Shown here piece by piece: positions 1-4,946 of a stretch of 6,160 nucleotides of DNA. Position 1 is the stretch's first letter. Each line of letters begins with the position of its first letter. A model generated the notes under the pieces. It did not search any database and was not told where the DNA came from. It was given only the letters and a program-made list of their open reading frames with translations. Position numbers and translations under genes: made by a program. This DNA is from Ferroglobus sp. (GTDB taxonomy: Archaea > Halobacteriota > Archaeoglobi > Archaeoglobales > Archaeoglobaceae). Where the stretch lies: NCBI GenBank assembly GCA_015523665.1, contig WAJX01000125.1:1-6160 (forward strand). Direction: 5' to 3'.

Positions 1-32
1 AATGTCGAGAGATATCTCCGATGTATGTGTAA
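1..32 (+). CDS. Possible 3' end of an upstream gene
   Basis: Frame 3 reads as a nine-residue tail, CREISPMYV, ending at a TAA at 30-32. The only support is composition: bases 1-32 have a normal share of G and C, while the sequence after 33 turns almost purely A/T, as expected where coding sequence stops. No ATG, GTG or TTG start exists on the reverse strand in this stretch. Frames 1 and 2 are also open here and run into the AT-rich region, so the frame choice is weak. Nothing can be said about function. Confidence 0.25.
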   Translation, partial: CREISPMYV

Positions 33-204
33 GCTATTTTATTTTAAACTTTCTAATTATATAAATTATTATATATAATTATATAACATTTTAGAATCCA
101 TATTTAATTTAAAAAATTATATCAATAGTTAAATTATTTAATAGCAAATATATATAAATAATTTATAAAAATAGTTTACCATATTACCACATAGTTATAT
201 ATCC
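33..204 (+). promoter_or_regulatory. AT-rich intergenic region with tgtA promoter candidates
   Basis: This 172-base stretch is almost entirely A and T. A T-rich segment near 36-47 could end transcription of an upstream gene. Two TATA-like boxes are placed sensibly for tgtA. TTTATAAAA at 162-170 would start transcription about 10-15 bases before the ATG at 205. TTATATAT at 195-202 is centred about 27 bases before the in-frame ATG at 226 and would give a leaderless message from there. In such AT-rich DNA, TATA-like strings arise by chance, so the choice is uncertain. No RNA gene is visible. Confidence 0.4.
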
Positions 205-1650
205 ATGTTTACTAATCAAAAAGGTATGTTTGAGATAGTAGCTAAAGACGTAATGGGAAGAATTGGAAAAATTGAAACACCTCATGGGAAAATTGAAACT
301 CCAGCATTAATGCCTGTTATAAATCCGAATATGGAATTTATTGAGCCATCCAAACTCGTAAAGATTGGGGCTGAGATCGTAATAACAAATTCTTATATAA
401 TATATAGAAATAGAAGGTTAAGGGAAATTGCGTTAAAAAAAGGAATCCACAAACTCCTCAATGTTAACATACCAGTTATGACTGATAGTGGTAGTTATCA
501 ATTAATGATTTATGGGGACGTTGAAGTTAGTAATAGAGAGATAATAGAATTTCAAAAAAGAATTGGAAGTGATATAGTGGTTCCGTTAGATATACCAACA
601 CCTCCTGATGCTTATTACGAGACTGCAAAAAGAGATCTTGAAGAGACCATAAAAAGAGAAAGAGAAGCAGTTGAGATATGCAATGGTAATTTTTTACTTG
701 CTATCCCATTACAAGGATCAACTCATTGGGATTTGAGAAGATACTCAGCTAAAAAAGCCTCTGAAATCGGTGGAGATTTATATGCTATTGGTGGGATCGT
801 TCCGTTAATGGATAGCTATAGGTTTGATGATGCTGTTAAAGCTGTTTTAGAAGCAAAAAAATATTTACCACCGTCAAAACCTGTTCATCTATTTGGAGTG
901 GGGCATCCAATGGTTTTTGCTATGTTTGTAGCTTTAGGATGCGATCTATTCGATTCAGCTGCTTATGCCCTCTATGCAAAGGATGACAGATATTTAACAC
1001 CGTATGGAACTGAAAAACTTAAAGATCTTCAATATTTCCCATGCTCATGTAAGATATGTAGTGATTATACCCCAGAAGAGTTGAGGAGGATTGATAAGAA
1101 AGAGAGGGAAGTATTAATCGCTGAACATAACCTAATAATCTCTTTTGAAGAAATTAGAAGGGTTAAGCAAGCTATAAAGCAAAACGAACTTTTTGAACTG
1201 GTAGAGATGAGAATAAGGTCTCATCCTTATTTGGTTAAGGCTTGGAGGATTGTAAAGCATTACTTCGACCTTTTAGAAAAGTATGATCCATCTGCTAAAC
1301 AAAAGTTTTTTTATTTAGGAATAGAAAGCTTAATGAGACCAGCTATAAAAAGACACCATAAAAAAGTTTTGAATGTGGAAATAGAGAAGGATGAAATTGT
1401 AATCTCATCGGATTTAGGAGTTAGAGCTGATTATTATTTAAAGCCCGTTTTTGGTGTTGTTCCGGCTGAAATGCTCGAGATTTATCCAGCGGGACATGCA
1501 GAAATGCCAGATAACATTGAGAGAGAGGCTTATGAAATGGCTGTTGAAGCTTTAAAAATATTTATAGAAAAAAATAAGAAGAATGGAAAAAAAATAAAAA
1601 TCATTTTGAATGATGATTGGAGAAAATATCTGAGCGAGTATGAAATATGA
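205..1650 (+). CDS. tgtA: Archaeosine tRNA-guanine transglycosylase (tRNA G15), PUA-less form
   Basis: The enzyme exchanges guanine at position 15 in the tRNA D-loop for preQ0, the first tRNA-level step of archaeosine synthesis, in the cytoplasm. The TGT barrel spans about residues 8-275. It has the MTDSGS motif with Asp94, the PLDIPTPPDA segment near 127-136, LQGST at 169-173, the substrate loop AIGGIVPL at 194-201, and the nucleophile Asp250 in LFDSAAYALYAKDD. The zinc site is C280, C282, C285 and H308. A C1-type domain follows to about residue 460. At 481 residues the protein ends before the PUA domain present in the roughly 580-residue Pyrococcus enzyme. The next gene, arcS, overlaps it by ATGA and carries a PUA domain. 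The start at 205 lacks a ribosome-binding site. The in-frame ATG at 226 (MFEIVAKD) fits the family N-terminus at least as well. Identification is firm; the start is not. Confidence 0.95.
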   Translation: MFTNQKGMFEIVAKDVMGRIGKIETPHGKIETPALMPVINPNMEFIEPSKLVKIGAEIVITNSYIIYRNRRLREIALKKGIHKLLNVNIPVMTDSGSYQLMIYGDVEVSNREIIEFQKRIGSDIVVPLDIPTPPDAYYETAKRDLEETIKREREAVEICNGNFLLAIPLQGSTHWDLRRYSAKKASEIGGDLYAIGGIVPLMDSYRFDDAVKAVLEAKKYLPPSKPVHLFGVGHPMVFAMFVALGCDLFDSAAYALYAKDDRYLTPYGTEKLKDLQYFPCSCKICSDYTPEELRRIDKKEREVLIAEHNLIISFEEIRRVKQAIKQNELFELVEMRIRSHPYLVKAWRIVKHYFDLLEKYDPSAKQKFFYLGIESLMRPAIKRHHKKVLNVEIEKDEIVISSDLGVRADYYLKPVFGVVPAEMLEIYPAGHAEMPDNIEREAYEMAVEALKIFIEKNKKNGKKIKIILNDDWRKYLSEYEI

Positions 1651-3272
1651 GAACTGAGAAGAGAGATGGATTCGCAAGGATAGGAGAGATTAATGGATAT
1701 AGGACTCCACTACTAATAGATTTGAGAGATGTAAGTGAAATAAAAAAATTTAGTTTCTTCATAAAAATCCCGGAAATATCAAAAATATTACGATTAAAAA
1801 ATAAAAAAGATTGTAACAATTTTTATAAATTTAAATTTGTAATTAGAAGAGGAGAAGGGGAGAGGATAAAAACTCTAATTCTTCAAGGACTCTCAACTAG
1901 AGAAATGGTTGAAAAAGTTATAGAGGAGAGAAGTAAAGGATTTGATGCTCTGTATTTGCCAGGAATTGCAACTCCTCAAAATACCCTCCTTTTAATATAT
2001 CTTGGAGCTGATATAATTGATAACGCTTTAGCTCTGAGAAACGCTTATAATGGAATATATATGACTCCTGAGAGAAATTATCGCTTAGAGAGTTTAAAAG
2101 AACTTCCATGCTCATGTAAATCGTGTAAAAAATACCTCAAAAATTATGAATTTAAAAATCTAAGCTTTAAAGAGAGATTCGAATTCCTTTCAGAACATAA
2201 CACTGAGATGTTAAAGAGAGAAGTCAGTTTAGCAATTAATGCCATAAATTTTGAAGAGCTTAGAGAATTAGTTGAAGCTAAATCAAAAAATCATCCTGAG
2301 ATGACAGCAATGCTGAGATATGCAGATAAAAGAGCTGAATTTGAAGAATTTACTCCTACTTTTAGAAAATCAAAATTCTATGCAACGACTGAACACTCCT
2401 TTAATAGGATCGAAGTAAAGAGATATTTTGAAAAGTTGAGAGAGATCTATTTTCCAAAGTCTCCCACGCTTTTATTATTGCCATGTAGTGCGAAAAAGCC
2501 ATATTCTCTCTCAAAATCTCATAAAAATCTCAAATCTAAACTTTCAGAGTTGATCAGAGGAGTTAATGAAATCATAATTTCCTCACCATTTCTAGCACCT
2601 AGGGAGCTCGAACTTATTTATCCTATAGCTTTCTACGATACACCAACTACTGGGGATTGGGGAAGAGATGAGATTGAATTTGTTGCGGAAAGGCTTTCTT
2701 GGTTTTTAACTAAATTTGAGGAGGTTATAGCATATTTACACTCTGGATATAGAAAAATTGCTGAAAAAGCTTGTAAAATTTCTGGAGTTGAAATAAAGTT
2801 TGCGGATGATATATCTGAGTTGAGAAACTTACTTTCAAAAGCTGGTAGATGTAACTTTGATTTAAATTCCGAAATTTTTAGATGCATGTCTGAATATCAA
2901 TTTGGAATTGAGATGGGTGGAATAGTTAAAGGAAAATATCCCAAATTGGAGCTTTATGATAAGGATTTCAAAGTAGCAAGGATCGATACGAAATATGGGA
3001 TGCTTGATATCTATCTTCCATTTGCTGAGAAGCTAATTGAAGAAAGGAAATATTATGTGAGAATAGACGAATTTGAACCAAAAGGGAGCATATTTGCAGT
3101 AGGTATTTTGGAAGCTGATTATAGCATAAGACCTAATGATATATTCGTTTTCGAGAACTCGGAATACATCGGAATAGCTCAGGCGTTGATGTCAGGGAGG
3201 GAGATGATTGAGGGAGAAGGAATCGCTGGAAATGTGAGGAGGAGATACATTAAAAGCCAGTTTGAGAAATAA
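1647..3272 (+). CDS. arcS: Archaeosine synthase ArcS (TgtA2)
   Basis: ArcS acts on preQ0-modified tRNA. In the published route it attaches lysine to preQ0, and the radical-SAM enzyme RaSEA then releases archaeosine; an earlier model had it act as a direct amidinotransferase. The signature PC-x3-KPY-x2-S-x2-H is present exactly at residues 279-292 (P279, C280, K284, P285, Y286, S289, H292). The N-terminal 140 residues are a shortened TGT-like part. It lacks the MTDSGS segment but keeps LGADIIDNALAL, whose Asp125 aligns with the TgtA nucleophile. A zinc site follows (C155, C157, C160, H184). Residues about 443-535 form a PUA domain with the typical IGIAQALMSGREM segment. The length of 541 residues is normal for the family. 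The start codon overlaps the tgtA stop, so translation is probably coupled; no separate ribosome-binding site is seen. Confidence 0.95.
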   Translation: MRTEKRDGFARIGEINGYRTPLLIDLRDVSEIKKFSFFIKIPEISKILRLKNKKDCNNFYKFKFVIRRGEGERIKTLILQGLSTREMVEKVIEERSKGFDALYLPGIATPQNTLLLIYLGADIIDNALALRNAYNGIYMTPERNYRLESLKELPCSCKSCKKYLKNYEFKNLSFKERFEFLSEHNTEMLKREVSLAINAINFEELRELVEAKSKNHPEMTAMLRYADKRAEFEEFTPTFRKSKFYATTEHSFNRIEVKRYFEKLREIYFPKSPTLLLLPCSAKKPYSLSKSHKNLKSKLSELIRGVNEIIISSPFLAPRELELIYPIAFYDTPTTGDWGRDEIEFVAERLSWFLTKFEEVIAYLHSGYRKIAEKACKISGVEIKFADDISELRNLLSKAGRCNFDLNSEIFRCMSEYQFGIEMGGIVKGKYPKLELYDKDFKVARIDTKYGMLDIYLPFAEKLIEERKYYVRIDEFEPKGSIFAVGILEADYSIRPNDIFVFENSEYIGIAQALMSGREMIEGEGIAGNVRRRYIKSQFEK

Positions 3273-3283
3273 TTATGGAAAAA

Positions 3284-3292
3284 TTAATATAT
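3284..3292 (+). promoter_or_regulatory. TATA-like box before the first cytochrome gene
   Basis: TTAATATAT lies in the 50-base gap after arcS, and its centre is about 27 bases before position 3315. It could start a short-leader transcript for the first cytochrome, separating it from the archaeosine operon. Read-through from arcS is equally possible, because the gap is short and has no convincing terminator. Confidence 0.3.
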
Positions 3293-3311
3293 TCTCTAAT
3301 AGTAAACTGAT

Positions 3312-3316
3312 GGGGG
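3312..3316 (+). promoter_or_regulatory. G-run, possible weak ribosome-binding site
   Basis: Five G residues directly touch the ATG at 3317 but sit six bases before the in-frame ATG at 3323. That spacing favours 3323 as the start. The run is not a good complement of the archaeal 16S tail (GGAGGTGA), so this is only a mild argument. Confidence 0.35.
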
Positions 3317-3322
3317 ATGCAT

Positions 3323-3877
3323 ATGAAAAAGGGACTAATAATGGCTCTTTTAGTCGCGGGCTTAATATTAGCTGGGTGTACTACTAGTGAAGTGAAACCT
3401 AAGGAGACACCAACTAAGCCGGTTGAAACTCCAACCAAAAAACCAGAAAAGACACCTACTCCAAAAGTAACTCCTATTCCAACTCCAACTCCAAAACCAA
3501 CTCCCAAAATTGAAACTGCTCCGATAAAATGCACTATATGTCATACAAAGGCACCAAATTACTCTCCTCATGCTAATGGTGGGAAGCTCTGTGGGAATTG
3601 TCATGGATGGGATCCACATAAAATCCATGTAGGAGCTGGAACAATAAATCTCGATTGTAGAACTTGTCATGGAGAACCACCAAATATAGTAGTCCCTCAG
3701 CCAATGGAGGAGGGTAGAACTGTTTGTGAGAATTGTCATGCCTATCCAGATCCATTAAAACCGAGTTATGGGAATCTAATTAACATTCACATACCAAGAG
3801 GAAAGTATTGTACGAATTGCCATGGGACTGATGTAGCTTCTCTACATGCGACCGCAGATAAATTTGCTCAGGGTTAA
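3323..3877 (+). CDS. Pentahaem c-type cytochrome lipoprotein with Pro/Thr-rich stalk
   Basis: This is a predicted electron carrier on the outside of the cytoplasmic membrane. Numbering from the ATG at 3323, it starts MKK, has a hydrophobic signal and a lipobox LILAGC ending at Cys19, the likely lipid-modified residue. Residues 25-67 are a Pro/Thr/Lys-rich stalk. The haem domain has five CxxCH sites starting at C70, C90, C112, C135 and C163. After the signal there are exactly five further histidines (83, 99, 102, 156, 175), enough for bis-His ligation of all five haems. The HxxH followed by CxxCH around 99-116 recalls class III-type cytochromes. It is a divergent paralogue of the next gene, with the same order of haem motifs and histidines. 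No partner oxidoreductase or cytochrome maturation gene is in the window. The alternative start at 3317 adds only Met-His. The redox partner and donor/acceptor cannot be named from sequence. Confidence 0.88.
   Translation: MKKGLIMALLVAGLILAGCTTSEVKPKETPTKPVETPTKKPEKTPTPKVTPIPTPTPKPTPKIETAPIKCTICHTKAPNYSPHANGGKLCGNCHGWDPHKIHVGAGTINLDCRTCHGEPPNIVVPQPMEEGRTVCENCHAYPDPLKPSYGNLINIHIPRGKYCTNCHGTDVASLHATADKFAQG
3395..3523 (+). repeat. Low-complexity Thr-Pro-Lys coding repeat (stalk)
   Basis: This in-gene stretch is built from ACT/ACA-CCA/CCT and AAA codons and encodes irregular TP, TPK and TPTP units. It should form an extended, rigid linker between the lipidated Cys and the haem domain, long enough to lift the haems away from the membrane and possibly into or through an S-layer. 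Its many threonines are possible O-glycosylation sites, which is inference. Simple-sequence DNA of this kind can change length by slippage. Confidence 0.7.
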
Positions 3878-3897
3878 TTGGTTTAGGTAGTGAAGTG

Positions 3898-3924
3898 GAT
3901 AAAGTAGATAAAAATGATAAATAA
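3898..3924 (+). repeat. Three GATAAA units with a 9-base period
   Basis: GATAAA occurs at 3898-3903, 3907-3912 and 3916-3921, exactly nine bases apart, in C-free DNA just after the first cytochrome gene. Read in the frame one base back from that gene, it encodes VDKVDKNDK followed by a stop at 3922. It may be a chance short repeat, a decayed coding tail or a protein-binding site; none of these can be established here. Confidence 0.35.
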
Positions 3925-3946
3925 TACAATCAATAAAAAAATTTAA

Positions 3947-3958
3947 TTTTATTTTATT
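3947..3958 (+). terminator. T-rich tract, possible archaeal terminator
   Basis: TTTTATTTTATT lies about 70 bases after the first cytochrome gene. Archaeal RNA polymerase often terminates at U-rich tracts without a hairpin. The whole gap is AT-rich, which lowers specificity. If it works, the two cytochromes are made from separate transcripts or with reduced read-through. Confidence 0.3.
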
Positions 3959-3988
3959 ATAATAATATAATAAGATTATATAATATTT

Positions 3989-3993
3989 GGAGG
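3989..3993 (+). promoter_or_regulatory. Shine-Dalgarno site GGAGG of the second cytochrome
   Basis: GGAGG is the clearest ribosome-binding site in the window. It sits four bases before the ATG at 3998 and ten before the in-frame GTG at 4004, so either start is possible. Its presence implies a message with a leader, from a TATA-like box around 3957-3966 or by read-through from the upstream cytochrome. Confidence 0.6.
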
Positions 3994-3997
3994 AAAT

Positions 3998-4564
3998 ATG
4001 TGGGTGAGGACATCTGCTTTAAGGATTGTTTCTCTAATCTTCTTAATTCTTACAGTTGGAATTTTTATAGCTGGATGTGTTGAGGAGAAAGTTAAGGAGG
4101 GTAAGGTGGAAATTACTCCAAACAGATCTATTTCAGAGGTTATTCAAAGGGAAGAGAAGAGTGTAAAAAAATCCGAATGTGAGAATTGTCATTTAAATGA
4201 GAAGAGAGTATATGTTCCTCAAGCTTATAATGTTGAAGGACATAAAAACTCTGATTTCTGTATTTCTTGTCATCTGAGAAACTTTGTAGGAAAGTTGGAT
4301 AAAGAAGGGCTTTTGTTAAAACTTCATGAGAAACATGTTGTCTATGGAGATTGTAGAGATTGTCATAAAGAGATAGGGGTGAGTGAATGGGAATGCCTTA
4401 ATTGTCATGGAAAGGATCCTCTATCACCTGGGGATAATCTAGTGGAAATTCATAAAATTAGAGGAGTTCTCTGTGAAAATTGTCACGGTTCAAATTTTAT
4501 AGATATACATATAAACAAAACAAAGTTCCCATTCCCTTTGGAGAGAATTACTCCTAAGCAGTAA
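3998..4564 (+). CDS. Pentahaem c-type cytochrome lipoprotein with charged linker
   Basis: This is a second predicted surface electron carrier of 188 residues. A hydrophobic signal (about residues 8-26) ends in a lipobox FIAGC with Cys27. A Lys/Glu-rich linker (28-59) replaces the Pro/Thr stalk of the neighbour. Five CxxCH sites start at C61, C88, C119, C133 and C159. Exactly five further histidines are present (82, 110, 113, 152, 171), consistent with bis-His ligation. The order CxxCH, H, CxxCH, H, H, CxxCH, CxxCH, H, CxxCH, H is the same as in the upstream gene. The last site matches best: IH-x2-RG-x2-C-x-NCHG-x5-H in both. The pair is therefore a divergent tandem duplication. The protein is probably anchored outside the membrane and passes electrons to or from an unidentified partner. 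The family name and physiological role cannot be assigned from sequence alone. Confidence 0.88.
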   Translation: MWVRTSALRIVSLIFLILTVGIFIAGCVEEKVKEGKVEITPNRSISEVIQREEKSVKKSECENCHLNEKRVYVPQAYNVEGHKNSDFCISCHLRNFVGKLDKEGLLLKLHEKHVVYGDCRDCHKEIGVSEWECLNCHGKDPLSPGDNLVEIHKIRGVLCENCHGSNFIDIHINKTKFPFPLERITPKQ

Positions 4565-4582
4565 ATTTACAAATACTATATA

Positions 4583-4607
4583 ATTTTGTTATATTTATAT
4601 TTATTTA
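4583..4607 (+). terminator. T-rich tract after the second cytochrome gene
   Basis: A run of T-rich sequence (TTTTGTTATATTTATATTTATT) starts about 19 bases after the stop codon, a suitable place for U-tract termination of the cytochrome transcript. There is no hairpin. Specificity is low in this AT-rich background. Confidence 0.35.
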
Positions 4608-4802
4608 TAAAAATTATATAAAGAAGAAATTAAAAATTGGAAAGTGATATTAGGTAATAGAAAGCACATGGGCAATAACTGATTAGTACAATTTCTGGTT
4701 AGCACTAATTTATTAATAACTTAATGAGATAATAATATATTATAATAAAAATAGAATAGATTGATAAATATTATATAGCATACCATCTCAATTTACTTAT
4801 TA

Positions 4803-4815
4803 TTTTTCATTTTTC
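4803..4815 (+). terminator. Paired T5 tracts, possible terminator
   Basis: TTTTTCATTTTTC contains two runs of five T, the densest T tract in the intergenic region. It could end a transcript reading through from the cytochromes or from an unseen small RNA at 4637-4710. Confidence 0.25.
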
Positions 4816-4915
4816 TTAGCCATATCTTAGCTAGTAACAATTTATAGTGATAAAAATAGTAATGGCAAAATTTAATTAAAAAATAAATTAAAAAACTTCA
4901 TCTCAGAACCGTAGA

Positions 4916-4925
4916 TTTTTTAAAA
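4916..4925 (+). promoter_or_regulatory. TATA-like box of tldD
   Basis: TTTTTTAAAA is centred about 26 bases before the ATG at 4947, the distance expected for a leaderless archaeal transcript that begins at the start codon. No ribosome-binding site precedes that ATG, which agrees with leaderless initiation. The alternative is that this stretch is coding, because the tldD frame stays open through it. Confidence 0.35.
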
Positions 4926-4946
4926 AATTCAGATGTCTATCAAACA

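Larger units (their letters stand above)
4565..4946 (+). other. Intergenic region of 382 bases without a supportable gene
   Basis: No open frame longer than about 20 codons with a credible start is seen on either strand. Most of the stretch is extremely AT-rich. Bases about 4637-4705 have visibly more G and C than their flanks. They include a possible weak hairpin, ATTAGT at 4682-4687 with ACTAAT at 4704-4709, with a further C4689-G4702 pair inside. It does not fold into a tRNA shape by eye, and no convincing C/D box pair is present. T-rich tracts at both ends and a TATA-like box before tldD are listed separately. Confidence 0.5.

Noticed and set aside
9..18. Perfect 10-base palindrome GAGATATCTC
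   Set aside because: It is short, does not extend outward, and lies in what is probably the end of a coding region; a single copy is expected by chance.
33..160. AT-rich stretch as a replication origin or CRISPR leader
   Set aside because: No origin recognition box-like repeats, no Orc1/Cdc6 gene nearby, and no direct repeats with spacers anywhere in the window.
1601..2887. Reverse-strand open frames at 1601-1819, 1918-2115 and 2633-2887
   Set aside because: They are antisense to firmly identified tgtA and arcS sequence, with no domain or start signal of their own.
3250..3755. Long reverse-strand open frames, including one rich in Gly-Val repeats (3250-3534), others at 3368-3739 and 3573-3755
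   Set aside because: They lie opposite the Pro/Thr stalk and haem motifs of the cytochrome. The Gly-Val pattern is simply the complement of repeated ACT-CCA codons, and none has a ribosome-binding site or a recognisable domain.
3323..4564. Nitrite reductase NrfA or another catalytic multihaem enzyme
   Set aside because: There is no CxxCK or other odd haem motif, every haem can be given a second histidine, and both proteins are far too small, so electron transfer is the better reading.
4640..4685. Possible C/D box small RNA (GTGATAT at 4644, CTGA at 4679)
   Set aside because: The C box matches only five of seven positions, there are no paired C'/D' boxes, and no terminal stem brackets the motifs.
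4718..4788. Reverse-strand 21-codon hydrophobic open frame starting at the CAT at 4784-4786
   Set aside because: It is too short, made of AT-driven codons (Ile, Tyr, Phe, Asn), has no clear ribosome-binding site and no sign of a real membrane peptide beyond composition.
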